Part shown: positions 1 to 10,673 of the stretch, piece after piece
Numbering within the stretch: position 1 is the stretch's first letter
Layout of the letters: each line of letters begins with the position of its first letter
Source: Victivallis vadensis
GTDB taxonomy: Bacteria > Verrucomicrobiota > Kiritimatiellia > UBA8416 > CAMCYG01
Assembly: GCA_945883775.1 (NCBI GenBank)
Contig: CAMCYG010000009.1
Coordinates: forward strand, 1 to 38,424
Direction of reading: 5' to 3'
Length of the DNA: 38,424 nucleotides
Position numbers and translations under genes: made by a program
The notes under the pieces: generated by a model
Databases searched by the model: none
What the model was told of the DNA's origin: nothing
Seen by the model: the letters and a program-made list of their open reading frames with translations, nothing else

Positions 1-293
1 GATAGGACAACCACAACATCAAATTCCTGGTCATTGATATCATCAAAGCAGGCAAAACTGTGCAGGCCTGCGTCGACACCCACCCCGGAAAGCTGTGATT
101 TTTGTGCCTGCCCCATGGGAGTCGTTACAGAAAGAGCTGCGCAGGTGACTACCAAACCGCCGGGACTCTTTGAGGCGATTGCGGCCGCGACCATAACAGC
201 GTCTACCGCAGGTTTGTCGGCAAGAACAAGTATTCCGGGAGAAAGCCTCAGCTCGCCACCTGCATCTTCTTCTGTTTTCTTCTTCGCAACCAT
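1..293 (-). CDS. LMW protein-tyrosine phosphatase / ArsC-like fold protein, 3' part cut by the window edge; P-loop Cys/Arg not conserved
   Basis: Manual reverse translation: MVAKKKTEEDAGGELRLSPGILVLADKPAVDAVMVAAAIASKSPGGLVVTCAALSVTTPMGQAQKSQLSGVGVDAGLHSFACFDDINDQEFDVVVVLS. Layout resembles the LMW-PTP N-terminal half, including a GIDIS..FD(V/L)V-like segment. Not in the ORF track because it runs off the window. Confidence 0.45.
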   Translation of the reverse strand, partial: MVAKKKTEEDAGGELRLSPGILVLADKPAVDAVMVAAAIASKSPGGLVVTCAALSVTTPMGQAQKSQLSGVGVDAGLHSFACFDDINDQEFDVVVVL

Positions 294-386
294 CGAGTTT
301 CGTTCCGATCTGTTCTTATTATCAGCGCTACCTCATACAGCCCAGACTACCGATATAAGATCGGCTCTGCCTTTTTCGACAACGCA

Positions 387-1316
387 CTATGACTGACCTT
401 CATGACTGCGAACCAATGGCTGGGGCTGTTGGTTATAGACCTTGGAATTCGGAGGCACAGAATGTGTGAGCCACACATTGCCGCCTATTTCACTGCCATT
501 ACCTATTTTCGTCTCGCCTCCGAGTATCGTAGCGCCGGCATAGATCACGACATTGTCGCCTACATCAGGATGCCGTTTGATTCCTTTTACAGGATTGCCT
601 TTTGCATCCAGCTCAAAGCTCTTTGCGCCCAGTGTAACGCCCTGATAAAGCTTGACGTTCTGACCGATCACACAGGTTTCTCCTATCACTACACCCGTTC
701 CATGATCTATAAAAAACCCTGTTCCCAACTTCGCGCCTGGATGTATGTCTATCCCGGTGGCAGAATGGGCGTACTCCGACATTACCCTTGGAATGAGCGG
801 GACTTTCTCTTCATATAGAAGATGCGCTATTCGGTGTACCATAATGGCATAAACGCCAGGATAACTCAGGACTATCTCCATTACCGAACGCGCCGCGGGA
901 TCTCCCTGGTATGCAGCCATTATATCGCTCTGCAAGATACGCTGTACCGCAGGAAGCGATTCCACAAGATGAATCACCACCTGTTCGGCCTTATCTATGC
1001 AATCCGTGCACTTGGAACACTCTTTGCCGTGATCCGTTTTACACTGATACTCGAACGAGCTCTTGATCTGCCCTGTCAACGCATTTGCGGCCTCCTCAAG
1101 CTTCTTCTGCATAAACACAGGCATCTTTGCTTCTGGGACAGGTTCATTACCATGACAGCCGGGAAACAGGACTGACACCAGATCATCTACGACTTGATGA
1201 ATAGCCTGCTGACCGGGCAGGTTTATTCCCTTCTCAGTATTAGCACCGATCGGACACGACCAGCACTTCGTCATTTTATCCATATTCTCTACTATGACTT
1301 TGTTCAGGTTCTTCAT
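387..1316 (-). CDS. cysE: Serine O-acetyltransferase with Cys-rich N-terminal extension
   Basis: Left-handed beta-helix hexapeptides and SAT signature: [47 protein letters not shown]. Confidence 0.93.
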   Translation of the reverse strand: MKNLNKVIVENMDKMTKCWSCPIGANTEKGINLPGQQAIHQVVDDLVSVLFPGCHGNEPVPEAKMPVFMQKKLEEAANALTGQIKSSFEYQCKTDHGKECSKCTDCIDKAEQVVIHLVESLPAVQRILQSDIMAAYQGDPAARSVMEIVLSYPGVYAIMVHRIAHLLYEEKVPLIPRVMSEYAHSATGIDIHPGAKLGTGFFIDHGTGVVIGETCVIGQNVKLYQGVTLGAKSFELDAKGNPVKGIKRHPDVGDNVVIYAGATILGGETKIGNGSEIGGNVWLTHSVPPNSKVYNQQPQPLVRSHEGQS

Positions 1317-1332
1317 AAATCTGTCTTCCTGC

Positions 1333-3150
1333 TCATATTTCCGTTCTTTTCTTGCTCATTGTAATTCTCACCATCACATGCTCGGCAAACAACTTGCACA
1401 ACCCGACCCGGCTCAACAGCCGGCCCCACCATTTATTTGCGACGCACGTTACCTCGAGTATTTTAATTCCCTCTGAGGCACAGAGCTCGATAAAATCCTG
1501 CACAGAAAGAAGATGCATGCCCGGCGTCTCGTACCAATCAGAAGGGATGGAAAATCCCTCACGGATCTGTCCGGAAAAGAGAAGATGCAGTCTATTGGCA
1601 AGCCGCCCTACATTGGGAAAGCTCACTATACCTTCTTCAGCGATGCGCAGCATCTCGCGAAGAACGATCTTCGGCTTTCTCAGAAGCTGAAGGGTATCTC
1701 CCAGTATCGCATAATCATATGATCCTGACGGTATCATCGAAAGCCCTTCGTCAATATCACCCTGCAGGACATCATGCCCGATATCAATGACATGCAGCAT
1801 GTTGTGCAGATCAATATCGACACCCAGACATTTTGCGCCCACACGCTCTGACAGGATCGAAAGCAGTTTCCCCTCACCACAGCCCAGATCCAGAACTCTG
1901 GCACCAGGCTTTATTCTCGATGTGATATAGTCGTAATCGCGCCTCATCACCATGCTTGACGGCGTACGTTCCGGACCGTGATAATAGTCGTCCGGCTTAG
2001 TCCTTATCCACGGAAGGAATGCGTGCAGGAGCTCGGAAAGGTGATCTACATCGACAAGAAAGGCGTCATGTCCGCTGGGCACATTCAATTTGCAATATGT
2101 TACGTTCTTCCCTGCCTCAAGTAGTGCCTTTGCCACATCGTGGGCCTGATTAGCAGGAAAGAGCCAATCCGTGCTCAACGCAACGATTAGCATTCTGGCC
2201 TTAATAGGAGCAAAGGCATCCTTCAGCGATCCGTATTTCGAAAGCAAATCGAACTCATCCAGCGCCCTGGTAATGTGCAGGTACGAATTGGCGTCAAACC
2301 GTGCTATGAACTTATTGCCCTGATATGTAAGATAATTCTCCACCTGAAAATCCGAGGCGAAGGCATTATCATTCCCACCCGATGCGGCCGGAACGGCTTT
2401 CTTTTCGCGTCCGAATTTTTTCGTCATCATCTCGTGCGAGAGATATGTGATATGACCTATCATTCTGGCCGTGGAAAGTCCGCTGTCCGGCGACTTACCC
2501 GTGCCGTAATAATCGCCATTCTGCCAATTGGGATCAGCCATGATCGCCTTGCGCCCTACAATGTCAAACGCCAAGGCCTGAGCTGACAATCTGGCAGTAG
2601 AAGCTATGCACAGACTGCGCTCTACCATATCCGGATAGCGAATTGCCCAGTCCATGGCCTGCATCCCACCGAAGGAACCGCCAATGACACCTGCCAATTT
2701 ATCAATCCCAAGATAACGCACCAACAGATGATTCACATCCACTATATCCGACACACTTATCTGAGGAAACAAAGAACCATAGGGTTTACCGGTCTCAGGA
2801 TTCACCGAGCTGGGCCCGGTTGTCCCCTTGCATCCACCTAGGATATTAGCGCAGATGACGAAATAGTGGTTGGTATCTATCCCACGGCCGGCACCTATCA
2901 TATTGTCCCACCAGCCCGGATTCTCGCCCTCTTTCTCGTGATAGCCCGCAGCGTGAGCATCGCCGGAAAGTGCATGACAGATAAAAACGGCATTGTCTTT
3001 GGCGGCATTAAGAGTGCCATATGTCTCATAGGCAACATCCAACTCCTTGATACGCTTGCCGCATTCTAGCTGCAAGCCGCCCTCCGGAAGCGATATTCTC
3101 ACAATTTTCGTTTCCGTTAAACCTACTGAACCTTTTGCTTTGTCTATCAT
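1333..3150 (-). CDS. metX: Homoserine O-acetyltransferase (MetX) fused to MetW-like methyltransferase domain
   Basis: N-terminal MetX alpha/beta hydrolase ([33 protein letters not shown]). C-terminal MetW signature ([62 protein letters not shown]). One uninterrupted 605-aa ORF. Confidence 0.93.
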   Translation of the reverse strand: MIDKAKGSVGLTETKIVRISLPEGGLQLECGKRIKELDVAYETYGTLNAAKDNAVFICHALSGDAHAAGYHEKEGENPGWWDNMIGAGRGIDTNHYFVICANILGGCKGTTGPSSVNPETGKPYGSLFPQISVSDIVDVNHLLVRYLGIDKLAGVIGGSFGGMQAMDWAIRYPDMVERSLCIASTARLSAQALAFDIVGRKAIMADPNWQNGDYYGTGKSPDSGLSTARMIGHITYLSHEMMTKKFGREKKAVPAASGGNDNAFASDFQVENYLTYQGNKFIARFDANSYLHITRALDEFDLLSKYGSLKDAFAPIKARMLIVALSTDWLFPANQAHDVAKALLEAGKNVTYCKLNVPSGHDAFLVDVDHLSELLHAFLPWIRTKPDDYYHGPERTPSSMVMRRDYDYITSRIKPGARVLDLGCGEGKLLSILSERVGAKCLGVDIDLHNMLHVIDIGHDVLQGDIDEGLSMIPSGSYDYAILGDTLQLLRKPKIVLREMLRIAEEGIVSFPNVGRLANRLHLLFSGQIREGFSIPSDWYETPGMHLLSVQDFIELCASEGIKILEVTCVANKWWGRLLSRVGLCKLFAEHVMVRITMSKKRTEI

Positions 3151-3166
3151 TAATTACATTTCTGCT

Positions 3167-3490
3167 TTATTTGACTACTTTATCAATCCAATCAAAATAA
3201 CCCCTGAAACCGGTGACTATGGGAACCGCGATTATCTCCGGAACATCGTATGAATGCATAGTCTTTATGAAACTAATCAGCTTCGCCTGTAATCCAGCTC
3301 TCGTCTTCATTGTCAGCAATATCTCATTTGCGGATTCGACCTTGCCCTTCCACCTGTAAACACTGCGAACCGGCATCTGCTGAACGCAGGCAGCAAGTCT
3401 ATTCGCAACAACCTTACCGGCGACTGCATCCGCATCCTTGCGCGAAGCAACTGTGGTCATGACCATGACATATTTGACCTTTTTCTTCAT
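3167..3490 (-). CDS. cutA: Divalent-cation tolerance protein CutA
   Basis: 107 aa; VANRLAACVQQMPVRSVYRWKGKVESANEILLTMKT...HSYDVPEIIAVPI is the CutA1 signature. Confidence 0.93.
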   Translation of the reverse strand: MKKKVKYVMVMTTVASRKDADAVAGKVVANRLAACVQQMPVRSVYRWKGKVESANEILLTMKTRAGLQAKLISFIKTMHSYDVPEIIAVPIVTGFRGYFDWIDKVVK

Positions 3491-3607
3491 AACCGGATGA
3501 ATTACAACAAATCACACCATAATCAGCAAGCAAACAAAACGGAACAAGGGCCCAACTGCGATTCGGTGCCACCCATATAAGAACAGATGTGCCCACAGAA
3601 CACGCAA

Positions 3608-5134
3608 TCACTCAGTTCTTTTTTCTATCTGTTTTACAAGATTATCGAATATCAGTACATGCAGAGGCATGCAGGCATGCCAGTAAGCTCTGCCTATAAT
3701 GCCACTTGTATAAAAGTAAGCTTTAACGGTCAGCCTGTTCATGCCCTGCTCTGGGTCAATGCTGAACTGTAGCCATGCTTTGCCAGGCAGTTTCATTTCT
3801 GCACGCAGAAGAAGCAGACGATTCTCCTGCATATCTTCAACGCGCCAGAAATCAATTACATCATTGATCCTCAAGGTCGAACGACTCCGCCTGCCGCGCA
3901 AAGAGCCTACGCCCATAATCAGCCGGTCTAACCACCCCCTGAGCCGCCACAGCCAGTTACTATGAAACCAGCCCCCACTGCCGCCTACAGAACATACGGA
4001 CTTGAACAGAACATTGCTGTCTCTGGCTGTCAGCATGGAATATGTATATGAATATTCTGGAGACCCGGGCTGTTCCTTAAGCTTCATCGAAAGCTCATGC
4101 GCAGGAGGGTAAGCATCTGACCACCGGGTTGATACCTGATCCTGCTCCTCACGTGACAATGCGGCAACAACTGCTTCCCTGTATCTCATCAGCCGTAAAG
4201 GCACTATCTGCCTTATACTGTCATTCTTGCAGATGACTTCATATGTGATACTTTCCAGCAGACACCTAACGATATGATGCGGGACAGGCGTTAATAGGCT
4301 GGCAAGATACGAAAACAGTGTGATATTCGAGACCGGACTTGGCAGATAGAGCGACTGCTTACCCAAAATGCGGCTGAATTCCTGCATCATATCCTTATAC
4401 GACAGTACGTCAGGCCCGCCTATGTCGTAGCAGCAGCCGACGGTTTCATCTTTCTCCAGCACTCCTACAAGATATTTGATGACATCTCGCACTCCTATCG
4501 GCTGGCAACGTGTGAATGAGAAAGCCGGCAGCAAAATAATCGGCAGCAATCTAACAAGATTATAAACAATCTCATACGAAGCACTTCCGGACCCGATAAT
4601 CACTGCCGCCCGCAAAACAGTTACCGGCACAGCGCCACGCTGAAGCTCTTGCGCCACAGCCATTCTGCTCCTCAGATGCGGTGACAATTTGTAATTGGTA
4701 TCACCCAGCCCGCCGAGGTAGATGATGCGACGCACTTTACACTCTTCTGCGGCAATCCTGAAATTCTCCGCCGACTTGATATCGGCATGCTCAAATTCCA
4801 GCGGGCCCAGCAGAAGCGAATGGATAAGATAATATACGGTATCAACGCCTTCCATGGCCTTGCGTACACCGGCTATATCAAGCGCATCTGCAACGACTAC
4901 CTCCACGCCTGGCCAGCGCTGGGCATACTCACTCGAATATGCCCGCACCATTACCCTTACCCGGTATTTCCTGTAAATAAGCTCGGGCACCAGCCTTCCG
5001 CCTATATAGCCGCTAGCGCCGGTAACAAGTACTATTCCCATATCCGGCCTTGGCTCGGTCGGAAGATCCTGACAGTAAAGATAATTATTGATAACTATTT
5101 CTCTCATATCCCACGGCGACAGTAAAGTCAGCAT
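3608..5134 (-). CDS. NAD-dependent epimerase/SDR family protein with C-terminal DUF2867-like region
   Basis: Rossmann motif VLVTGASGYIGGRLVPELI; C-terminal FWRVEDMQENRLLLLRAEMKLPGKAWLQFSID and FYTSGIIGRAYWHACMPLHVLIF. Start placed at 5134 to avoid overlap with the upstream CDS. Confidence 0.85.
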   Translation of the reverse strand: MLTLLSPWDMREIVINNYLYCQDLPTEPRPDMGIVLVTGASGYIGGRLVPELIYRKYRVRVMVRAYSSEYAQRWPGVEVVVADALDIAGVRKAMEGVDTVYYLIHSLLLGPLEFEHADIKSAENFRIAAEECKVRRIIYLGGLGDTNYKLSPHLRSRMAVAQELQRGAVPVTVLRAAVIIGSGSASYEIVYNLVRLLPIILLPAFSFTRCQPIGVRDVIKYLVGVLEKDETVGCCYDIGGPDVLSYKDMMQEFSRILGKQSLYLPSPVSNITLFSYLASLLTPVPHHIVRCLLESITYEVICKNDSIRQIVPLRLMRYREAVVAALSREEQDQVSTRWSDAYPPAHELSMKLKEQPGSPEYSYTYSMLTARDSNVLFKSVCSVGGSGGWFHSNWLWRLRGWLDRLIMGVGSLRGRRSRSTLRINDVIDFWRVEDMQENRLLLLRAEMKLPGKAWLQFSIDPEQGMNRLTVKAYFYTSGIIGRAYWHACMPLHVLIFDNLVKQIEKRTE

Positions 5135-5150
5135 AAGCTGCTCTTTTCTG

Positions 5151-5861
5151 CTACCGTTTACGGACGACAGCGAACAGTGACTGCCCAACTGGCGGTGCAA
5201 TTATACGTTCAAGCGCAGAGATGAAAGGAGCCAATCTATCAACAATACGCGCATTTACCGGGTCAATTTTAGCGTCCTTCTTAATACGCCCGCTGTACCA
5301 CCAGCCAAATACCCCTATAAAATTGACATAATGGCATTTCTCTACGAAGCCACCTGCGCTCAATATTGTATTCTTAAGACCTGATTTGGAATAGCGCCGG
5401 TAATGACCAAACTCCTTGTCGAGCTGGCCATAAGCCCACTGACATGCAGGTACGAACAACAACAGCCGGCCCTCTGGGGACAGGGCAGACAGCATATTTT
5501 GAACTGCAGCAATATCTTTATCTATATGCTCCAGCACATTCAGACATAAAACATTATCAAAACAGGCCTCTGATATACCCAGCGAAAACATATCCTCTAT
5601 TGAACCGTTTACCACCCTGACATTCTTGTGCATTTCGGCCGTATGCTGAAGAGAACTGGCGAATTCACTGCTGGACTCCAGACAAACAATCTCCTTGCGC
5701 CTGAGCATAAACTGCAGAATATTGCCAGTCCCTGCTCCGACTTCCAAAATCTTAGCCCCCAGATATGGATGCAGCAGAGAATAGATCCAGTGATTATAAT
5801 TGTATGTATCCTTGAGCAGATCAAGGCTGTGAGTCAAAGCAGTTATTTCGTTAGAACTCAT
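5151..5861 (-). CDS. Class I SAM-dependent methyltransferase
   Basis: Motif I ILEVGAGTGNIL; VLCLNVLEHIDKD; RRYSKSGL. Confidence 0.88.
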   Translation of the reverse strand: MSSNEITALTHSLDLLKDTYNYNHWIYSLLHPYLGAKILEVGAGTGNILQFMLRRKEIVCLESSSEFASSLQHTAEMHKNVRVVNGSIEDMFSLGISEACFDNVLCLNVLEHIDKDIAAVQNMLSALSPEGRLLLFVPACQWAYGQLDKEFGHYRRYSKSGLKNTILSAGGFVEKCHYVNFIGVFGWWYSGRIKKDAKIDPVNARIVDRLAPFISALERIIAPPVGQSLFAVVRKR

Positions 5862-5897
5862 AAGCTATACTGATAAAGCAATAATTTGACACTGCCT

Positions 5898-7121
5898 TTA
5901 TTTCAGCATCCTGTCCAGCGTCATGCCGATAGCATCAATGAATTCCTCGGTCGTAACCTGCCTATCGGACGGTGATGGGTCGACAACACGAATCAAGTCA
6001 CCTGTCATAATGCCGTTTTCAATAGTCGAAACAGATGCCTTCATAAGCTTATCAGCAAATGCGACTACGTCAGGCGTACCGTCCATCTCGCCCCTCTTCC
6101 TGATCGCCCCACCCCAGGCAAAGATCAGCGCCATCGGGTTCGAAGACGTCTTCTCGCCTTTTAAATATTTATAGTAATGTCGCTGAACTGTCCCATGCGC
6201 AGCTTCATATTCAAAATGGCCCTCCGGGGAGACCAACACCGATGTCATCAGAGCCAGACTGCCGCAGGCTGATGCCAACATGTCCGACATGACATCGCCA
6301 TCATAATTCTTACAGGCCCACAACATCCCTCCGTCAGTCTTCATTATCCTGGCAACCACATCATCTATAAGCGTGTAGAAATATTCTATACCGGCCTTCT
6401 TGAACTTTTCCCGCCAAAACCCATCGTACTCGGCCTGGAAGATATCCTTAAATCTGTTGTCATATGTCTTGGAAATCGTGTCCTTGGTCGAGAACCAGAG
6501 AGCAACCTTCTGGTCATACGCATATTCGAAACAGGCCTTGGCAAAGCTCTTTATTGAAGCATCAGTATTATGAATACCCTGTATAACGCCAGGAGCATTG
6601 AATTCATGTATTGTCTTCCTGATTGGTGCACTACCGTCGGCCGGAGTAAACACCAACTCCGCCTTACCCGCGCCAGGTACTGCTATTTCCTGATTCTTAT
6701 AGACGTCGCCATAGGCGTGCCTTCCTATATGAATCGGCTTCTTCCAGGCTTTTACGCCAGGTTGCAGATTCTTAACAAGAATCGGACTTCTAAATACAGT
6801 ACCATCAAGAATCGACCTGATGGTCGCATTAGGACTGGGCCACTCATGCTTCAGCTTGTACTCTATTATCCGCTCCTTGTTAGCGGTAATCGTTGCGCAC
6901 TTCACACCAACACCATACTTCTTGATGGCGTAGGCTGATTCATACGTTACCTTATCCTCTGTTTTATCGCGATTGGCCATCCCAAGATCATAATATTCCA
7001 GATTGATATCCAGATACGGCAGTATCAGCCGCTTTTTAAGCATCTCCCACATAACGCGGGTCATTTCATCGCCATCCAGCTCCACCAATGTCGTTTTGAC
7101 TTTTATCTTGCTCATATTCAC
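5898..7121 (-). CDS. icd: NADP-dependent isocitrate dehydrogenase (eukaryote-like type II subfamily)
   Basis: [75 protein letters not shown]. Confidence 0.95.
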   Translation of the reverse strand: MNMSKIKVKTTLVELDGDEMTRVMWEMLKKRLILPYLDINLEYYDLGMANRDKTEDKVTYESAYAIKKYGVGVKCATITANKERIIEYKLKHEWPSPNATIRSILDGTVFRSPILVKNLQPGVKAWKKPIHIGRHAYGDVYKNQEIAVPGAGKAELVFTPADGSAPIRKTIHEFNAPGVIQGIHNTDASIKSFAKACFEYAYDQKVALWFSTKDTISKTYDNRFKDIFQAEYDGFWREKFKKAGIEYFYTLIDDVVARIMKTDGGMLWACKNYDGDVMSDMLASACGSLALMTSVLVSPEGHFEYEAAHGTVQRHYYKYLKGEKTSSNPMALIFAWGGAIRKRGEMDGTPDVVAFADKLMKASVSTIENGIMTGDLIRVVDPSPSDRQVTTEEFIDAIGMTLDRMLK

Positions 7122-7202
7122 CTGTTACCTAAATTATGTTTACAACACTCATCACTTTTCATTCACAACACCGGTACCCTGGCCGATGTCCTTTTCGCCA
7201 AC

Positions 7203-7226
7203 ACCCGGCAAAACACCGGGACTACA
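7203..7226 (-). repeat. Second copy of the REP-like half-element
   Basis: Reverse complement TGTAGTCCCGGTGTTTTGCCGGGT matches 18927-18950 TGTAGTCCCGGTGTCTCACCGGGT at 21/24 positions; in the icd/acn intergenic gap. Confidence 0.55.
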
Positions 7227-7292
7227 CTTAATGACACTCTTGCGCCGCGTTCTTGTAGTTTCAGAACTCAGCAGAGTCAGACAAGCAACTTC

Positions 7293-9242
7293 TCAACCTT
7301 GGCCGCCTATCAAATTCAATGCACCGCCTGCCATCAGCATCTCGACCTGTCTCTTCGAGAAGCTGTGTATCAGGAAAATATTCTTACCTTTGGTAATATT
7401 GCGAAGCTTGATATCAGCCCCCAGTTTCAGACAGTCATGTATCCCCTCGATCTTCAACTCGTCACCAAGTTCAATTCCGTCATAATCAGCAGGAGTCTTG
7501 AACACCAGCGGCATTATTCCAAAATTGATAAGATTTGCGCTGTGTATGCGCTCGAAAGATTTTGCGACAACTGCTTTAACTCCGACATACATCGGGCAGA
7601 TAGCTGCATGTTCCCTTGACGAACCCTGCCCATAGCTCGCTCCTGCTACGATAATATTGCTTTTTCCGGTTGCCTTTACCGCCAATGCCCTCTTTGCAAA
7701 CCCTGAATCGACAACTTCAAAAAGGTATTCACTGTATTTGCCTATGTTCGATCTGTATTTCATTCTGGCACCGGCCGGAATGATATGATCCGTAGTTATC
7801 TCGTCACCCAGTTTTATAGCGACCTTGGCTTCAATAACATCGGCCAACGGCAAGCCTGCCGGCGGTTCCCCAATATTGGGGCCTCGTATGACCTCAACGT
7901 TAGCACCGCTCTTTGATGGCGGAATAATCATGTTGTCATTGACTCTGAATTTTCCCGGTAGCTTTATTGCCGGATATTTGATCTTGCTCTTCTCAAGTTC
8001 ACGAGGATCTGTGAACTTACCAGTGAGAGCCGAGGCCGCCGCGGTCTCAGGTCCGACTATATAGACATTTGCATCTTTTGTTCCTGACCGACCAAGGAAA
8101 TTCCGATTCCCAGTTCTCAACGATACAGCACCACTGCCCGGCGACTGGCTATTCCCTATGCAGAATCCGCAAGCGTTCTCTGCAAGACGCACCCCCGACT
8201 TGATCATCTCGGCAAGCATGCCATTATCGGAGAGCATCTCCACTACCTGCTTTGAGCCCGGCCCCACAACGACACTGACATCAGGGTGTATAGTCCTGCC
8301 CTTGAGAATCGATGCAAAAATCATCAAATCCCTGAAAGATGAATTTGTGCAGCTCCCCATGCAGACCTGATCCACCTTTATCCCGCCCATATCTTTGACC
8401 CTGGCAATGTTTCCTGGACTATGCGGTTTTGCCGTCAACGGCTCAATCTTTGCCAGATCGATATCGAACTTACGGGCATATACCGCACCTTTATCAGCTG
8501 ACAGTGACTTCCATTGCTCACCCCTGCCCTGAGCCTTCAGAAAAACACGTGTCACCTCATCACTAGGAAAGACCGAGGTCGTGAAGCCGCATTCAGCACC
8601 CATATTCGTGATAGTGGCGCGCTCTGGCACGGTTAGCGTCTTAACACCCGGCCCTCCATATTCAGCGATTACACCGACATTGCCCTTGGTCCCGAAATGC
8701 TCCAACACTTTAAGTATGACATCCTTTGCCCCAACCCACTTACCGAGCTTGCCGGTCAGATTTATCAGGACTATGTCCGGATAACTCATATAGAAAGGCG
8801 CTCCGCTCATCGCCAGCGCTACATCGAGTCCGCCGGCACCGATGGCAAGCATGCCGATTCCACCTCCGGTAGGAGTGTGGCTATCACTTCCAAGAAGCGT
8901 CTTACCTGGACAGCCGAAGCGCTCGAGATGAACCTGATGGCATATCCCGTTTCCCGGCCTGGAAAAAGTGATTCCATACTTGTCGGCCACTGTCTGCAGA
9001 TATTTATGATCATCAGCATTCTCATATCCTATCTGAATGGTATTGTGGTCGACATAACTGACAGAGATCTCCGTCTTAACCTTTGGTGTCCTGGTTGCTT
9101 CAAACTGAAGATACGCCATCGTACCGGTCGCATCCTGCGTCAGAGTCTGATCGATTCTGACAGCGATCTCCTGTCCTCTCTCAGCGACTCCGCTGACAAT
9201 ATGTTCGTCCAGTATTTTTGCTGTAAGCGTCCTAATAGACAT
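7293..9242 (-). CDS. acn: Aconitate hydratase
   Basis: 649 aa; LGSDSHTPTGGGIGMLAIGAGGLDVALAM, CMGSCTNSS, NACGFCIGNS; swivel-domain GASYGQGSSREHAA. RBS TAGGAGG upstream. Confidence 0.95.
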   Translation of the reverse strand: MSIRTLTAKILDEHIVSGVAERGQEIAVRIDQTLTQDATGTMAYLQFEATRTPKVKTEISVSYVDHNTIQIGYENADDHKYLQTVADKYGITFSRPGNGICHQVHLERFGCPGKTLLGSDSHTPTGGGIGMLAIGAGGLDVALAMSGAPFYMSYPDIVLINLTGKLGKWVGAKDVILKVLEHFGTKGNVGVIAEYGGPGVKTLTVPERATITNMGAECGFTTSVFPSDEVTRVFLKAQGRGEQWKSLSADKGAVYARKFDIDLAKIEPLTAKPHSPGNIARVKDMGGIKVDQVCMGSCTNSSFRDLMIFASILKGRTIHPDVSVVVGPGSKQVVEMLSDNGMLAEMIKSGVRLAENACGFCIGNSQSPGSGAVSLRTGNRNFLGRSGTKDANVYIVGPETAAASALTGKFTDPRELEKSKIKYPAIKLPGKFRVNDNMIIPPSKSGANVEVIRGPNIGEPPAGLPLADVIEAKVAIKLGDEITTDHIIPAGARMKYRSNIGKYSEYLFEVVDSGFAKRALAVKATGKSNIIVAGASYGQGSSREHAAICPMYVGVKAVVAKSFERIHSANLINFGIMPLVFKTPADYDGIELGDELKIEGIHDCLKLGADIKLRNITKGKNIFLIHSFSKRQVEMLMAGGALNLIGGQG

Positions 9243-9391
9243 TATATCCTCCTAAAATTTAAATATTAGGATACAACAAGCGCAATCGCAAGAATAGTTA
9301 TCAGGACGATTATTTTATTATTGTGGAAGCGAGCGGAATTCAATATAACATTCGTCACTTTTGAGGAAAATTATGCAGGCTGCTTTCTTTA

Positions 9392-9784
9392 TTGGAAGAA
9401 CCAGCACTTAAAAATAAGTTTGATATGAAAAAAGCACATACAATAAAGAAAATCACAGCCAAAAAGCTCAAACAGATACTTGGAGCTCCGCGTCGATTCT
9501 TCTGGAATGTGTGCAGGCCTGATTACGTCCGCAAGAACCTGTCAAAGCGCCAGGGGGAATGTCAACGATGCGGGGCCTGTTGTAAATTAGTCTGGAAATG
9601 TGCTTTCTATTACGAAGATAAAGGGCTACCGGCATGTCGTCTCTACAAGATATACCGTCCTCTAAACTGCAAGAGCTTCCCTATTGATCATCGCGATCTG
9701 GCTGATCGAAATCGCGTCGCGCCTGGCACCCCCTGTGGTTTTAGATGGGAAGAGCACCATCACACTGCATCCAGTATAAACTGA
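9392..9784 (+). CDS. YkgJ-family cysteine-cluster protein; start is TTG 9392 or ATG 9425
   Basis: CQRCGACCKLVWKCAFYYEDKGLPACRLYKIYRPLNCKSFPID cysteine pattern. Confidence 0.78.
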   Translation: MEEPALKNKFDMKKAHTIKKITAKKLKQILGAPRRFFWNVCRPDYVRKNLSKRQGECQRCGACCKLVWKCAFYYEDKGLPACRLYKIYRPLNCKSFPIDHRDLADRNRVAPGTPCGFRWEEHHHTASSIN

Positions 9785-9836
9785 AGCCTTCTGCGCTTTA
9801 ACAAAGAGACAGATGCTTCATGCCTCGCAACAGGAT

Positions 9837-10673
9837 CTATGCCTCAGCTCTGATAAACTCTATAACATCTTTCCACCATGACAGACCCGGAGAAGATGGC
9901 CAGGTATTGTGGCCTGCGTTTTCAAACTTGTGAAACATTTTTCGGGTGTTTAAGCCATCATACAGCTTCAGAGTGAAACGGTTAGGGATAATCTCGTCAT
10001 TCCCCGCCATGATCACAGCAACAGGACCTTTGTAATTCCGGATATTACACGCATTGTTAAATTTATCACGTATGAGCCATTTGGCGGGAAGGAACCAGTA
10101 TATACTCTGAGCAAGGTCAGGCAGGTTGTCCCACGGCGTGAGCAGGACAACACCTGAGATATCACTCTCGATACCCTTGATTGCTGAACATACAACTCCA
10201 GCGCCAAGCGATTCACCCCAAAGATAGAGCGGCCCTCCGAACATCGCTTTCGCCCTCTTGACCGCATCCCGCGCGCTTTCCGCAAACGGCCCCTCGCCAA
10301 GTTTACCGCCCCGAGCACCATAAACTGGATATTCAAAGAGAATGATCCGGTAGCCCAGCGGGGTCAAAGCATCAACATAGAAAGCCCTGTCCAGCGCGCA
10401 TCCGGCATTTCCCTGAAAAACTATTACAGTGCCATTTGAGGCCTGAACCCTATCGGCACCGGCTACAAGGCCCAGATAAGACCCGTCAACTGAAGGCCAT
10501 AATTCCAAACCGCAGATGCCGGCATTTTTCTTCAACTCTGCCAGGGTCAGTCTCGTCGGAACAAACAGCAGTGACCGCTGGATGAAATACATCACCAAGA
10601 CCAGGATCGAAAACAGAATCAGCAGCTTAAGAACAAGCATAGAGAACCTCTTTGGGAGTATGGAGAAGATCAC
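9837..10673 (-). CDS. Membrane-anchored alpha/beta hydrolase
   Basis: N-terminal TM; GNAGC...; LWGESLGAGVV nucleophile elbow; AGNDEIIP acid; AGHNTWP histidine. Overlaps the upstream stop by 4 nt. Confidence 0.87.
   Translation of the reverse strand: MIFSILPKRFSMLVLKLLILFSILVLVMYFIQRSLLFVPTRLTLAELKKNAGICGLELWPSVDGSYLGLVAGADRVQASNGTVIVFQGNAGCALDRAFYVDALTPLGYRIILFEYPVYGARGGKLGEGPFAESARDAVKRAKAMFGGPLYLWGESLGAGVVCSAIKGIESDISGVVLLTPWDNLPDLAQSIYWFLPAKWLIRDKFNNACNIRNYKGPVAVIMAGNDEIIPNRFTLKLYDGLNTRKMFHKFENAGHNTWPSSPGLSWWKDVIEFIRAEA

Noticed and set aside
34-818. Plus-strand ORFs 34-396 and 402-818
   Set aside because: Antisense to the LMW-PTP-like CDS and cysE; no recognisable domains.
8697-9269. 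Plus ORF of 190 aa
   Set aside because: Antisense to aconitase; no plausible product.
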